The notes beneath the pieces were generated by a model. That model did no database searches and was not told where the DNA came from. It saw nothing but the letters and a program-made list of their open reading frames with translations. A program made the position numbers and the translations under genes. A stretch of 64,000 nt of DNA from Lysinibacter sp. HNR. Its GTDB lineage: Bacteria; Actinomycetota; Actinomycetes; Actinomycetales; Microbacteriaceae. This document shows, one piece after another, positions 8,411 to 18,848 of the stretch (positions are counted from its first letter, which is position 1; each line of letters starts with the position of its first letter). The stretch is taken from NCBI RefSeq assembly GCF_029760935.1, contig NZ_CP121684.1, forward strand, positions 1,054,001 through 1,118,000, in the 5' to 3' direction.

Positions 8411-11400
8411 GTGGATCCTGTGCCTGGTTTCGCATACAACGCTCGACGGGCTATCTCCTTGAGCTTCGTATCAATAATCGGCATTTCTCAAGCTCCCATT
8501 CCGCCCCTCCAAATCGAAAACCACACAGTAAGTTCTGCTCATATTTCGACACTTCCTTTGGTTGTCTTGGGCCCGCAGGGTTATCAGGAAGGTAAAAACT
8601 GCGAAATTTTCTCCTCGGGAATCGTTCTAAGCGCGCCTTATAAGGCGGGCCCTCAGGGGCTCTATGCTCCACGTTCCCAAAGCTTTTGCCCCCCGGTTAG
8701 TGCCGGGACAGGAAGCGTGGGGCGAAATCCATCCAATCTTGGAGCTCAGGGTCCCCAGGGTCCCCAAGGGCTTTCAGCACCACAAGGTGCGCTTGGTTCG
8801 CAGGGCGATCAGGGTTCAATTGGTGCGCAGGGTGTTCAGGGTCTGATTGGTGCGCAGGGTTCAATTGGTGCGCAGGGTGCTCAGGGTGCGCAGGGTGCTC
8901 AGGGTGCGCAGGGTGTTCAGGGTTCGACCGGTGCTCAGGGTTCGACCGGTGCTCAGGGTTCGACTGGTGCTCAGGGTGTTCAGGGTCTGACTGGTGCTCA
9001 GGGTTTCCAGGGTGATCAAGGTTTCCAGGGTTCGACTGGTGCGCAAGGTTCGACTGGTGCGCAGGGCGCTCAGGGTGATCAAGGTTTCCAGGGTTCGACT
9101 GGTGCGCAGGGTTCGGCTGGTGCGCAAGGTTCGACTGGTGCTCAGGGTGTTCAAGGTGCGACTGGTGCTCAGGGTTTCCAGGGTGATCAAGGTTTCCAGG
9201 GTTCGACTGGTGCGCAAGGTTCGACCGGTGCGCAGGGCGCTCAGGGTGATCAAGGTTTCCAGGGATCAACCGGTGCGCAAGGTTCGACTGGTGCGCAAGG
9301 TTCGACTGGTGCTCAGGGTTTCCAGGGTGATCAAGGTTTCCAGGGTTCGACCGGTGCTCAGGGTTCGACTGGTGCTCAGGGTTCGACTGGTGCGCAAGGT
9401 TCGACTGGTGCGCAAGGTTCGACCGGTGCTCAGGGTTCGACTGGTGCTCAGGGTTCGACTGGTGCTCAGGGATCAACCGGTGCGCAAGGTTCGACTGGTG
9501 CTCAGGGTTTCCAGGGTGCTCAGGGTTTCCAGGGTTCGACCGGTGCTCAGGGTTCGACTGGTGCTCAGGGATCAACCGGTGCGCAAGGTTCGACTGGTGC
9601 TCAGGGTGTTCAGGGTCTGACTGGTGCTCAGGGTTTCCAGGGTGATCAAGGTTTCCAAGGTTCAACTGGTGCTCAGGGATCAACCGGTGCGCAAGGTTCG
9701 ACTGGTGCTCAGGGTGTTCAGGGTCTGACTGGTGCTCAGGGTTTCCAGGGTGATCAAGGTTTCCAAGGTTCAACTGGTGCTCAGGGATCAACCGGTGCGC
9801 AAGGTTCGACTGGTGCTCAGGGTGTTCAGGGTCTGACTGGTCCTCAGGGTTTCCAGGGTGATCAAGGTTTCCAAGGTTCGACCGGTGCTCAGGGTTCGAC
9901 TGGTGCTCAGGGATCAACCGGTGCGCAAGGTTCGACTGGTGCGCAGGGTGTTCAGGGTCTGACTGGTGCTCAGGGTTTCCAGGGTGCTCAGGGTTTCCAG
10001 GGTTCGACCGGTGCTCAGGGTTCGACTGGTGCTCAGGGATCAACCGGTGCGCAAGGTTCGACTGGTGCTCAGGGTTCGACTGGTGCTCAGGGTGCGCAGG
10101 GTGTTCAAGGTCTGACTGGTGCTCAGGGTTTCCAGGGTGATCAAGGTTTCCAGGGTGATCAAGGTTTCCAAGGTTCAACTGGTGCTCAGGGATCAACCGG
10201 TGCGCAAGGTTCGACTGGTGCTCAGGGTGTTCAGGGTCTGACTGGTGCTCAGGGTTTCCAGGGTGATCAAGGTTTCCAAGGTTCGACCGGTGCTCAGGGT
10301 TCGACTGGTGCTCAGGGTTCGACTGGTGCTCAGGGTTCGACTGGTGCTCAGGGTTCGACCGGTGCGCAAGGTTCGACCGGTGCGCAAGGTTCGACCGGTG
10401 CGCAAGGTGTTCAAGGTCTGACTGGTGCTCAGGGTTTCCAGGGTGATCAAGGTTTCCAAGGTTCGACTGGTGCTCAGGGTTCGACTGGTGCTCAGGGTTC
10501 GACTGGTGCTCAGGGTTCGACTGGTGCTCAGGGTGCGCAGGGTGTTCAGGGTCTGACTGGTGCTCAGGGTTTCCAGGGTGATCAAGGTTTCCAGGGTTCG
10601 ACTGGTGCGCAGGGCTCGACTGGTGCTCAGGGTTCGACTGGTGCTCAGGGTTCGACTGGTGCTCAGGGTGCGCAGGGTGTTCAGGGTCTGACTGGTGCTC
10701 AGGGTTTCCAGGGTGATCAAGGTTTCCAGGGTGATCAAGGTTTCCAGGGTGATCAAGGTTTCCAAGGTTCAACTGGTGCTCAGGGATCAACCGGTGCGCA
10801 AGGTTCGACTGGTGCTCAGGGTGTTCAGGGTCTGACTGGTGCTCAGGGTTTCCAGGGTGATCAAGGTTTCCAGGGTTCGACTGGTGCTCAGGGTTCGACT
10901 GGTGCGCAGGGTTCGACTGGTGCTCAGGGTTCGACTGGTGCTCAGGGTTCGACTGGTGCTCAGGGTTCGACTGGTGCTCAGGGTGCGCAGGGTGTTCAAG
11001 GTCTGACTGGTGCTCAGGGTTTCCAGGGTGATCAAGGTTTCCAGGGTTCAACTGGTGCTCAGGGTTCGACTGGTGCTCAGGGTTCGACTGGTGCTCAGGG
11101 TTCGACTGGTGCTCAGGGTTCGACTGGTGCTCAGGGTTCGACTGGTGCTCAGGGTTCGACTGGTGCTCAGGGTGCGCAGGGTGTTCAGGGTGCGACTGGT
11201 GCTCAGGGTTTCCAGGGTGATCAAGGTTTCCAGGGTTCGACTGGTGCGCAGGGCTCGACTGGTGCTCAGGGTTCGACTGGTGCTCAGGGCTCGACCGGTG
11301 CGCAAGGTTCGACCGGTGCGCAAGGTTCGACCGGTGCGCAAGGTGTTCAAGGTCTGACTGGTGCTCAGGGTTTCCAGGGTGATCAAGGTTTCCAAGGTTC

Positions 11401-14400
11401 GACTGGTGCTCAGGGCTCGACTGGTGCTCAGGGTTCGACTGGTGCTCAGGGTTCGACTGGTGCTCAGGGTGCGCAGGGTGTTCAGGGTCTGACTGGTGCT
11501 CAGGGTTTCCAGGGTGATCAAGGTTTCCAAGGTTCAACTGGTGCTCAGGGATCAACCGGTGCGCAAGGTTCGACTGGTGCTCAGGGTGTTCAGGGTCTGA
11601 CTGGTGCTCAGGGTTTCCAGGGTGATCAAGGTTTCCAAGGTTCGACCGGTGCTCAGGGTTCGACTGGTGCTCAGGGTTCGACTGGTGCTCAGGGTTCGAC
11701 TGGTGCTCAGGGTTCGACTGGTGCTCAGGGTGCGCAGGGTGTTCAAGGTCTGACTGGTGCTCAGGGTTTCCAGGGTGATCAAGGTTTCCAGGGTTCAACT
11801 GGTGCTCAGGGTTCGACTGGTGCTCAGGGTTCGACTGGTGCTCAGGGTTCGACTGGTGCTCAGGGTTCGACTGGTGCTCAGGGTTCGACTGGTGCTCAGG
11901 GTGCGCAGGGTGTTCAGGGTGCGCAGGGTGTTCAGGGTGCGACTGGTGCTCAGGGTTTCCAGGGTGATCAAGGTTTCCAGGGTTCGACTGGTGCGCAGGG
12001 CTCGACTGGTGCTCAGGGTTCGACTGGTGCTCAGGGCTCGACCGGTGCGCAAGGTTCGACCGGTGCGCAAGGTTCGACCGGTGCGCAAGGTGTTCAAGGT
12101 CTGACTGGTGCTCAGGGTTTCCAGGGTGATCAAGGTTTCCAAGGTTCGACTGGTGCTCAGGGTTCGACTGGTGCTCAGGGTGTTCAGGGTCTGACTGGTG
12201 CTCAGGGTTTCCAGGGTGATCAAGGTTTCCAAGGTTCGACCGGTGCTCAGGGTTCGACTGGTGCTCAGGGTTCGACTGGTGCTCAGGGTTCGACTGGTGC
12301 TCAGGGTGCGCAGGGTGTTCAAGGTCTGACTGGTGCTCAGGGTTTCCAGGGTGATCAAGGTTTCCAGGGTTCAACTGGTGCTCAGGGTTCGACTGGTGCT
12401 CAGGGTTCGACTGGTGCTCAGGGTTCGACTGGTGCTCAGGGTGCGCAGGGTGTTCAGGGTGCGACTGGTGCTCAGGGTTTCCAGGGTGATCAAGGTTTCC
12501 AGGGTTCGACTGGTGCTCAGGGTTCGACTGGTGCTCAGGGTTCGACTGGTGCTCAGGGCTCGACCGGTGCGCAAGGTTCGACCGGTGCGCAAGGTTCGAC
12601 CGGTGCGCAAGGTTCGACCGGTGCGCAAGGTGTTCAAGGTCTGACTGGTGCTCAGGGTTTCCAGGGTGATCAAGGTTTCCAAGGTTCGACTGGTGCTCAG
12701 GGTTCGACTGGTGCTCAGGGTGTTCAGGGTCTGACTGGTGCTCAGGGTTTCCAGGGTGATCAAGGTTTCCAAGGTTCGACCGGTGCTCAGGGTTCGACTG
12801 GTGCTCAGGGTTCGACTGGTGCTCAGGGTTCGACTGGTGCTCAGGGTTCGACTGGTGCTCAGGGTGCGCAGGGTGTTCAAGGTCTGACTGGTGCTCAGGG
12901 TTTCCAGGGTGATCAAGGTTTCCAGGGTTCAACTGGTGCTCAGGGTTCGACTGGTGCTCAGGGTTCGACTGGTGCTCAGGGTTCGACTGGTGCTCAGGGT
13001 TCGACTGGTGCTCAGGGTTCGACTGGTGCTCAGGGTTCGACTGGTGCTCAGGGTTCGACTGGTGCTCAGGGTTCGACTGGTGCTCAGGGTGCGCAGGGTG
13101 TTCAAGGTCTGACTGGTGCTCAGGGTTTCCAGGGTGATCAAGGTTTCCAGGGTTCAACTGGTGCTCAGGGTTCGACTGGTGCTCAGGGTTCGACTGGTGC
13201 TCAGGGTTCGACTGGTGCTCAGGGTTCGACTGGTGCTCAGGGTTCGACTGGTGCTCAGGGTTCGACTGGTGCTCAGGGTTCGACTGGTGCTCAGGGTGCG
13301 CAGGGTGATCAAGGTTTCCAAGGTTCGACTGGTGCGCAGGGTTCGACTGGTGCTCAGGGTTCGACTGGTGCTCAGGGTGCGCAGGGTGTTCAAGGTCTGA
13401 CTGGTGCTCAGGGTTTCCAGGGTGCTCAAGGTTTCCAGGGTGATCAAGGTTTCCAAGGTTCAACTGGTGCTCAGGGATCAACTGGTGCGCAAGGTTCGAC
13501 TGGTGCTCAGGGTGCGCAGGGTGTTCAGGGTTCGACTGGTGCTCAGGGTGCGACTGGTGCTCAGGGTTTCCAGGGTGATCAAGGTTTCCAGGGTTCGACT
13601 GGTGCTCAGGGTTCGACTGGTGCTCAGGGTTCGACTGGTGCTCAGGGCGCTCAGGGTGTTCAGGGTTCGACTGGTGCGCAGGGCGCTCAGGGTGATCAAG
13701 GTTTCCAGGGTTCGACTGGTGCGCAGGGCTCGACTGGTGCGCAAGGTGCGACTGGTGCTCAGGGCTCGACCGGTGCGCAAGGTTCGACTGGTGCTCAGGG
13801 TTTCCAGGGTGATCAAGGGTTCCAGGGTTCGACCGGTGCTCAGGGTTCGACTGGTGCTCAGGGATCAACCGGTGCGCAGGGTTCGACTGGTGCTCAGGGT
13901 TCGACTGGTGCTCAGGGTGCTCAGGGTGTTCAGGGTGCGACTGGTGCTCAGGGTTTCCAGGGTGATCAAGGTTTCCAGGGTTCGACTGGTGCTCAGGGCT
14001 CGACTGGTGCTCAGGGTTCGACTGGTGCTCAGGGTGCTCAGGGTGTTCAGGGTCTGACTGGTGCTCAGGGTTTCCAGGGTGATCAAGGTTTCCAGGGTTC
14101 GACTGGTGCGCAAGGTTCGACTGGTGCGCAGGGTTCGACTGGTGCTCAGGGTTCGACTGGTGCTCAGGGTTCGACTGGTGCTCAGGGTGCGCAGGGTGTT
14201 CAAGGTCTGACTGGTGCTCAGGGTTTCCAGGGTGATCAAGGTTTCCAAGGTTCGACTGGTGCGCAAGGTTCGACTGGTGCTCAGGGTTCGACTGGTGCTC
14301 AGGGTTCGACTGGTGCTCAGGGTGCGCAGGGTGTTCAAGGTCTGACTGGTGCTCAGGGTTTCCAGGGTGATCAAGGTTTCCAAGGTTCAACTGGTGCTCA

Positions 14401-17400
14401 GGGATCAACCGGTGCGCAAGGTTCGACTGGTGCGCAAGGTTCGACTGGTGCTCAGGGTTCGACCGGTGCGCAGGGTTCGACCGGTGCTCAGGGTGCTCAG
14501 GGTGTTCAGGGTCTGACTGGTGCTCAGGGTTTCCAGGGTGATCAAGGTTTCCAGGGTTCGACTGGTGCGCAGGGCGCTCAGGGTGTTCAAGGTCTGACTG
14601 GTGCTCAGGGTTTCCAGGGTGATCAAGGTTTCCAAGGTTCGACTGGTGCTCAGGGTTCGACTGGTGCTCAGGGTTCGACTGGTGCTCAGGGTTCGACTGG
14701 TGCTCAGGGTTCGACTGGTGCGCAGGGTTCGACTGGTGCGCAAGGTTCGACTGGTGCTCAGGGTTCGACCGGTGCTCAGGGTTTCCAGGGTGATCAAGGT
14801 TTCCAGGGTTCGACTGGTGCTCAGGGTTCGACTGGTGCTCAGGGTTCGACTGGTGCTCAGGGTGCTCAGGGTGTTCAGGGTGTTCAGGGTCTGACTGGTG
14901 CTCAGGGTTTCCAGGGTGCTCAGGGTTTCCAGGGTGATCAAGGTTTCCAGGGTTCGACTGGTGCTCAGGGATCAACTGGTGCGCAAGGTTCGACTGGTGC
15001 GCAAGGTTCGACTGGTGCGCAGGGTTCGACTGGTGCGCAAGGTTCGACTGGTGCGCAGGGTTCGACTGGTGCGCAAGGTTCGACTGGTGCTCAGGGTTCG
15101 ACCGGTGCTCAGGGTGCTCAGGGCGCTCAGGGTCTGACTGGTGCTCAGGGTTTCCAGGGTGATCAAGGTTTCCAAGGTTCAACTGGTGCGCAGGGTTTCC
15201 AGGGTGATCAAGGTTTCCAGGGTTCGACTGGTGCGCAGGGTTCGACTGGTGCGCAGGGTTCGACTGGTGCTCAGGGTTCGACTGGTGCGCAAGGTTCGAC
15301 CGGTGCGCAAGGTTCGACCGGTGCTCAGGGTGCGCAGGGTGTTCAGGGTCTGACTGGTGCTCAGGGTCTGACTGGTGCTCAGGGTCTGACTGGTGCTCAG
15401 GGTTTCCAGGGTGATCAAGGTTTCCAGGGTTCGACTGGTGCTCAGGGCGCTCAGGGTGTTCAAGGTCTGACTGGTGCTCAGGGTTCGACTGGTGCGCAAG
15501 GTTCGACTGGTGCTCAGGGTGCTCAGGGTGCTCAGGGTGTTCAAGGTGCGACTGGTGCTCAGGGTTTCCAGGGCGATCAAGGTTTCCAGGGTTCGACTGG
15601 TGCGCAGGGCGCTCAGGGTGATCAAGGTTTCCAGGGTTCGACTGGTGCGCAAGGTGCGACTGGTGCGCAGGGTTCGACCGGTGCGCAAGGTTCGACCGGT
15701 GCGCAGGGTTCGACCGGTGCGCAAGGTGTTCAAGGTCTGACTGGTGCTCAGGGTTTCCAGGGTGCTCAGGGTTTCCAGGGTGCTCAGGGTGCTCAAGGTT
15801 TCCAGGGTGTGACTGGTGCTCAGGGTGCGACTGGTGCTCAGGGCTCGACTGGTGCTCAGGGCTCGACTGGTGCTCAGGGTGCGCAGGGTAATCAAGGTTT
15901 TCAGGGTGTGACCGGTGCTCAGGGTGCGACTGGTGCGCAAGGTTCCCAGGGTAATCAAGGTTTCCAGGGTGCTCAGGGTTTCCAGGGTGCTCAAGGTTCA
16001 ACTGGTGCTCAGGGTGCTCAAGGTTTCCAGGGTGTGACTGGTGCGCAAGGTTCGACTGGTGCGCAAGGTTCGACTGGTGCGCAAGGTTCGACTGGTGCGC
16101 AAGGTTCGACTGGTGCGCAAGGTTCGACTGGTGCGCAAGGTTCGACTGGTGCTCAAGGTTCGACTGGTGCTCAAGGTTCGACTGGTGCTCAAGGTTCGAC
16201 TGGTGCGCAAGGTTCGACTGGTGCGCAAGGTTCGACTGGTGCTCAGGGTTCGACTGGTGCTCAGGGTGTTCAGGGTCTGACTGGTGCTCAGGGTTTCCAG
16301 GGTAATCAAGGTTCAACTGGTGCTCAGGGTGCTCAAGGTTTCCAGGGTGTGACCGGTGCTCAGGGCTCGACTGGTGCTCAGGGTGCGCAGGGTAATCAAG
16401 GTTTTCAGGGTGTGACCGGTGCTCAGGGCTCGACTGGTGCTCAGGGTTTTCAGGGTAATCAAGGTTTCCAGGGTAATCAAGGTTCAACTGGTGCTCAGGG
16501 TTCGACCGGTGCTCAGGGTTCGACCGGTGCTCAGGGTTCGACCGGTGCGCAGGGTTCGACTGGTGCGCAGGGTTCGACTGGTGCGCAGGGTTCGACTGGT
16601 GCGCAGGGTTCGACTGGTGCGCAGGGTTCGACCGGTGTTCAGGGTGCGACTGGTGCTCAAGGTTCCCAGGGTGCTCAAGGTTCCCAGGGTGCTCAAGGTT
16701 TCCAGGGTTCGACTGGTGCTCAGGGTGCGCAGGGTGTTCAGGGTTCGACTGGTGCGCAGGGTTCGACTGGTGCTCAAGGTTCCCAGGGTAATCAAGGTTT
16801 CCAGGGTGCTCAGGGTTTCCAGGGTGCTCAAGGTTCAACTGGTGCTCAGGGTGCTCAAGGTTTCCAGGGTGTGACTGGTGCTCAGGGCTCGACTGGTGCT
16901 CAGGGCTCGACTGGTGCTCAGGGCTCGACTGGTGCTCAGGGTGCGCAGGGTAATCAAGGTTTTCAGGGTGTGACCGGTGCTCAGGGTGCGACTGGTGCGC
17001 AAGGTTCCCAGGGTAATCAAGGTTTCCAGGGTGCTCAGGGTTTCCAGGGTGCTCAAGGTTCAACTGGTGCTCAGGGTTCAACTGGTGCTCAGGGTTCAAC
17101 TGGTGCTCAGGGTTCGACTGGTGCTCAGGGTTCGACTGGTGCGCAGGGTTCGACTGGTGCTCAGGGTTCGACTGGTGCGCAGGGTTCGACTGGTGCGCAG
17201 GGTTCGACTGGTGCTCAAGGTTCCCAGGGTAATCAAGGTTTCCAGGGTGCTCAGGGTTTCCAGGGTAATCAAGGTTCAACTGGTGCTCAGGGTGCTCAAG
17301 GTTTCCAGGGTGTGACTGGTGCTCAGGGCTCGACTGGTGCTCAGGGTGCGCAGGGTAATCAAGGTTTTCAGGGTGTGACCGGTGCGCAGGGTTCGACCGG

Positions 17401-18178
17401 TGCTCAGGGTGCGACTGGTGCTCAGGGTTCGACTGGTGCTCAAGGTTCCCAGGGTAATCAAGGTTTCCAGGGTGCTCAAGGTTCGACTGGTGCTCAAGGT
17501 TTCCAGGGCGCTACTGGTTCCCAGGGCGCGCAAGGCTTCCAGGGTTTTCAAGGTACGCAGGGCACTCAAGCCGCTAGCGGTGCTCAAGGTGCTCAAGGTG
17601 CTCAAGGTGCTCAGGGTTTCCAAGGCTTCCAAGGTTCGCAGGGAAATCAGGGCTTTCAGGGTTTTCAAGGCGCGCAAGGTACCCAAGGTAACCAGGGTGC
17701 TCAGGGTGCTCAGGGTTCCCAGGGAGGGATCGCAAAATTTTATCTTTCGACAGTAATCAATAATCCGCCGGATGGATCAACCGTCACGTTGAATACTGCG
17801 GAAGCAAACAACATCACAGCCTACGTGTCAAATGCTGCTGGTGTAATTACGTTGCAGCCTGGTACCTATGAGTTGAATGGTTCTCTTGGTGGGATTACTG
17901 ATACGGCAGGTGGGAACGGTAAAGCGTACGGTGCCTTTTTTAACGTGACGGCTGGAACTTATATCGGACATGGAGGAACGAGCACTTCGGGAGCAGCAGC
18001 AGCCACTACTACCGGCGTACCAAATAATACAGCAAATGCTGTTATAACGGTTGCCGTAGCAACCCAGGTTGCGCTACGTGTAAACGTCACCACGGGAAAT
18101 GTGCTGACGATATCCAACACGAGTGAATTCTCAACCGCCTCTTTAGGGCGCGCCTGGGTTACAGTAACAAAATTTTAA
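8411..18178 (+). CDS. giant collagen-like (Gly-X-Y) protein with C-terminal beta-rich domain
   Basis: This 3,255-residue protein starts at GTG 8411, with AAGGAG five bases upstream. Residues 1-110 are non-repetitive and contain a weak hydrophobic stretch ([15 protein letters not shown]) that may be a signal, and two cysteines (C64, C93). Residues 111-3104 are about 998 Gly-X-Y triplets built mainly from GAQ, GST, GFQ, GDQ, GVQ, GLT and later GNQ. Breaks are rare: GLSAPQ near the start and AAS at 17570-17578. Proline is almost absent. Residues 3105-3255 form a non-collagenous domain rich in beta-type sequence ([36 protein letters not shown]) reminiscent of C1q/TNF or BclA trimerisation heads. 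There is no LPXTG signal. It probably forms a trimeric surface or extracellular fibre. A TPR lipoprotein and glycosyltransferase follow. Function unknown. Confidence 0.9.
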   Translation: MDPVPGFAYNARRAISLSFVSIIGISQAPIPPLQIENHTVSSAHISTLPLVVLGPQGYQEGKNCEIFSSGIVLSAPYKAGPQGLYAPRSQSFCPPVSAGTGSVGRNPSNLGAQGPQGPQGLSAPQGALGSQGDQGSIGAQGVQGLIGAQGSIGAQGAQGAQGAQGAQGVQGSTGAQGSTGAQGSTGAQGVQGLTGAQGFQGDQGFQGSTGAQGSTGAQGAQGDQGFQGSTGAQGSAGAQGSTGAQGVQGATGAQGFQGDQGFQGSTGAQGSTGAQGAQGDQGFQGSTGAQGSTGAQGSTGAQGFQGDQGFQGSTGAQGSTGAQGSTGAQGSTGAQGSTGAQGSTGAQGSTGAQGSTGAQGSTGAQGFQGAQGFQGSTGAQGSTGAQGSTGAQGSTGAQGVQGLTGAQGFQGDQGFQGSTGAQGSTGAQGSTGAQGVQGLTGAQGFQGDQGFQGSTGAQGSTGAQGSTGAQGVQGLTGPQGFQGDQGFQGSTGAQGSTGAQGSTGAQGSTGAQGVQGLTGAQGFQGAQGFQGSTGAQGSTGAQGSTGAQGSTGAQGSTGAQGAQGVQGLTGAQGFQGDQGFQGDQGFQGSTGAQGSTGAQGSTGAQGVQGLTGAQGFQGDQGFQGSTGAQGSTGAQGSTGAQGSTGAQGSTGAQGSTGAQGSTGAQGVQGLTGAQGFQGDQGFQGSTGAQGSTGAQGSTGAQGSTGAQGAQGVQGLTGAQGFQGDQGFQGSTGAQGSTGAQGSTGAQGSTGAQGAQGVQGLTGAQGFQGDQGFQGDQGFQGDQGFQGSTGAQGSTGAQGSTGAQGVQGLTGAQGFQGDQGFQGSTGAQGSTGAQGSTGAQGSTGAQGSTGAQGSTGAQGAQGVQGLTGAQGFQGDQGFQGSTGAQGSTGAQGSTGAQGSTGAQGSTGAQGSTGAQGSTGAQGAQGVQGATGAQGFQGDQGFQGSTGAQGSTGAQGSTGAQGSTGAQGSTGAQGSTGAQGVQGLTGAQGFQGDQGFQGSTGAQGSTGAQGSTGAQGSTGAQGAQGVQGLTGAQGFQGDQGFQGSTGAQGSTGAQGSTGAQGVQGLTGAQGFQGDQGFQGSTGAQGSTGAQGSTGAQGSTGAQGSTGAQGAQGVQGLTGAQGFQGDQGFQGSTGAQGSTGAQGSTGAQGSTGAQGSTGAQGSTGAQGAQGVQGAQGVQGATGAQGFQGDQGFQGSTGAQGSTGAQGSTGAQGSTGAQGSTGAQGSTGAQGVQGLTGAQGFQGDQGFQGSTGAQGSTGAQGVQGLTGAQGFQGDQGFQGSTGAQGSTGAQGSTGAQGSTGAQGAQGVQGLTGAQGFQGDQGFQGSTGAQGSTGAQGSTGAQGSTGAQGAQGVQGATGAQGFQGDQGFQGSTGAQGSTGAQGSTGAQGSTGAQGSTGAQGSTGAQGSTGAQGVQGLTGAQGFQGDQGFQGSTGAQGSTGAQGVQGLTGAQGFQGDQGFQGSTGAQGSTGAQGSTGAQGSTGAQGSTGAQGAQGVQGLTGAQGFQGDQGFQGSTGAQGSTGAQGSTGAQGSTGAQGSTGAQGSTGAQGSTGAQGSTGAQGSTGAQGAQGVQGLTGAQGFQGDQGFQGSTGAQGSTGAQGSTGAQGSTGAQGSTGAQGSTGAQGSTGAQGSTGAQGAQGDQGFQGSTGAQGSTGAQGSTGAQGAQGVQGLTGAQGFQGAQGFQGDQGFQGSTGAQGSTGAQGSTGAQGAQGVQGSTGAQGATGAQGFQGDQGFQGSTGAQGSTGAQGSTGAQGAQGVQGSTGAQGAQGDQGFQGSTGAQGSTGAQGATGAQGSTGAQGSTGAQGFQGDQGFQGSTGAQGSTGAQGSTGAQGSTGAQGSTGAQGAQGVQGATGAQGFQGDQGFQGSTGAQGSTGAQGSTGAQGAQGVQGLTGAQGFQGDQGFQGSTGAQGSTGAQGSTGAQGSTGAQGSTGAQGAQGVQGLTGAQGFQGDQGFQGSTGAQGSTGAQGSTGAQGSTGAQGAQGVQGLTGAQGFQGDQGFQGSTGAQGSTGAQGSTGAQGSTGAQGSTGAQGSTGAQGAQGVQGLTGAQGFQGDQGFQGSTGAQGAQGVQGLTGAQGFQGDQGFQGSTGAQGSTGAQGSTGAQGSTGAQGSTGAQGSTGAQGSTGAQGSTGAQGFQGDQGFQGSTGAQGSTGAQGSTGAQGAQGVQGVQGLTGAQGFQGAQGFQGDQGFQGSTGAQGSTGAQGSTGAQGSTGAQGSTGAQGSTGAQGSTGAQGSTGAQGSTGAQGAQGAQGLTGAQGFQGDQGFQGSTGAQGFQGDQGFQGSTGAQGSTGAQGSTGAQGSTGAQGSTGAQGSTGAQGAQGVQGLTGAQGLTGAQGLTGAQGFQGDQGFQGSTGAQGAQGVQGLTGAQGSTGAQGSTGAQGAQGAQGVQGATGAQGFQGDQGFQGSTGAQGAQGDQGFQGSTGAQGATGAQGSTGAQGSTGAQGSTGAQGVQGLTGAQGFQGAQGFQGAQGAQGFQGVTGAQGATGAQGSTGAQGSTGAQGAQGNQGFQGVTGAQGATGAQGSQGNQGFQGAQGFQGAQGSTGAQGAQGFQGVTGAQGSTGAQGSTGAQGSTGAQGSTGAQGSTGAQGSTGAQGSTGAQGSTGAQGSTGAQGSTGAQGSTGAQGSTGAQGVQGLTGAQGFQGNQGSTGAQGAQGFQGVTGAQGSTGAQGAQGNQGFQGVTGAQGSTGAQGFQGNQGFQGNQGSTGAQGSTGAQGSTGAQGSTGAQGSTGAQGSTGAQGSTGAQGSTGAQGSTGVQGATGAQGSQGAQGSQGAQGFQGSTGAQGAQGVQGSTGAQGSTGAQGSQGNQGFQGAQGFQGAQGSTGAQGAQGFQGVTGAQGSTGAQGSTGAQGSTGAQGAQGNQGFQGVTGAQGATGAQGSQGNQGFQGAQGFQGAQGSTGAQGSTGAQGSTGAQGSTGAQGSTGAQGSTGAQGSTGAQGSTGAQGSTGAQGSQGNQGFQGAQGFQGNQGSTGAQGAQGFQGVTGAQGSTGAQGAQGNQGFQGVTGAQGSTGAQGATGAQGSTGAQGSQGNQGFQGAQGSTGAQGFQGATGSQGAQGFQGFQGTQGTQAASGAQGAQGAQGAQGFQGFQGSQGNQGFQGFQGAQGTQGNQGAQGAQGSQGGIAKFYLSTVINNPPDGSTVTLNTAEANNITAYVSNAAGVITLQPGTYELNGSLGGITDTAGGNGKAYGAFFNVTAGTYIGHGGTSTSGAAAATTTGVPNNTANAVITVAVATQVALRVNVTTGNVLTISNTSEFSTASLGRAWVTVTKF
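8741..17722 (+). repeat. 9-bp/18-bp tandem repeat array encoding Gly-X-Y triplets
   Basis: The elementary unit is 9 bp, GGT-NNN-CAR or GGT-NNN-ACY, most often paired as an 18-bp GST-GAQ unit. Glycine is almost always GGT, whereas Gln alternates between CAG and CAA. The array is nearly uninterrupted for about 9 kb and keeps frame throughout. Its periodicity leaves several alternative frames free of stops over long distances. Such arrays are prone to copy-number change and assembly error. Confidence 0.95.
10991..13340 (+). repeat. higher-order duplicated blocks inside the collagen array
   Basis: A diagnostic junction ([17 protein letters not shown] followed by a rare TCA-encoded Ser) recurs with frame marks at 11010, 11757, 12333, 12891 and 13116. 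The offsets are 747, 576, 558 and 225 bp, all multiples of 9. Downstream of the first three junctions the blocks also share a run of GCGCAAGGTTCGACCGGT units, a synonymous barcode. This indicates duplication of several-hundred-bp segments. Confidence 0.7.
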
Positions 18179-18249
18179 ATACTATTGAAGAACCTGAATA
18201 GCTTATACAGTTTGAATTGTTGTCTAAAGTTATATTGGAAGGAATAAAA

Positions 18250-18819
18250 TTGAATTTCAAAAAGAAAAATGCGACGAAGCTTAACGCCGTTCTTGCGACA
18301 ATATTGCCGCTTGCCCTTGGAGTTGGGCTCGCTGCTTGCACCAGTACTGACTCACCAACTTCTGAAGCGACAACTGCTGCTTCGGGTTCCGAGAATAGCG
18401 CGGTTCAAGATCTTCTAAACCTCGGTATTAGCGAAGCTAGCGAAAATAAAGTTACTGAAGCTCAAAATACCTTTAATAATGTTCTTGCGTTGGAACCGGG
18501 GAATTACTTTGCGTTATACAATTTGGGTGTAATAGCCCAAAACGCTGGTAATAATGACGAAGCTATTTCGTATTACGATCAGGCCCTTTCATCGAATGCT
18601 AGTTATACGCCTGCCATGTATAACAAAGCGATAATTATTGAAGCTACTGATCAAAAACAGGCGATTTCTTTATATGAGGAGATTGTGGGTATTGATGATC
18701 AAGCTGCCACCGCGTACTACCGTCTCTCGGTGCTTTATGAGGACCAAGGTGACACGCAGAAAGCTGATGCGGCTCGGGCGAAAGCGGTCGAGCTAGATCC
18801 CACTCTTACATCTGAGTAA
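18250..18819 (+). CDS. TPR-repeat lipoprotein downstream of the collagen-like gene
   Basis: I choose the TTG at 18250 because AAGGA lies six bases upstream; an in-frame TTG at 18217 has no such site. The resulting 189-residue protein begins MNFKKK, has a hydrophobic segment and a lipobox LAAC (Cys30), so it should be a lipid-anchored exported protein. A Ser/Thr-rich linker follows, then about three tetratricopeptide repeats (EAQNTFNNVLALEPGNYFAL, NDEAISYYDQALSSNASY, DTQKADAARAKAVELDP). TPRs mediate protein contacts, so it may anchor, assemble or export the fibre; that is inferred from position, 71 bases after the collagen-like gene. Base composition is AT-rich compared with housekeeping neighbours. 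Confidence 0.85.
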   Translation: MNFKKKNATKLNAVLATILPLALGVGLAACTSTDSPTSEATTAASGSENSAVQDLLNLGISEASENKVTEAQNTFNNVLALEPGNYFALYNLGVIAQNAGNNDEAISYYDQALSSNASYTPAMYNKAIIIEATDQKQAISLYEEIVGIDDQAATAYYRLSVLYEDQGDTQKADAARAKAVELDPTLTSE

Positions 18820-18848
18820 GCCTTGAGACTCAGCGATTTTGTGATCTT

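Noticed and set aside
8697-17279. A 2,860-codon open frame on the reverse strand across the collagen array
   Set aside because: It is a by-product of the 9-bp periodicity; the translation is a monotonous NPEHQS-type repeat with no start signals, and the + strand has the promoter, ribosome site and sensible end domains.
8994-17756. Many 70-270-codon frames within the collagen array in other frames
   Set aside because: They are all VRLVLRV- or TLSTSRT-type readings of the same repeat and have no independent support.
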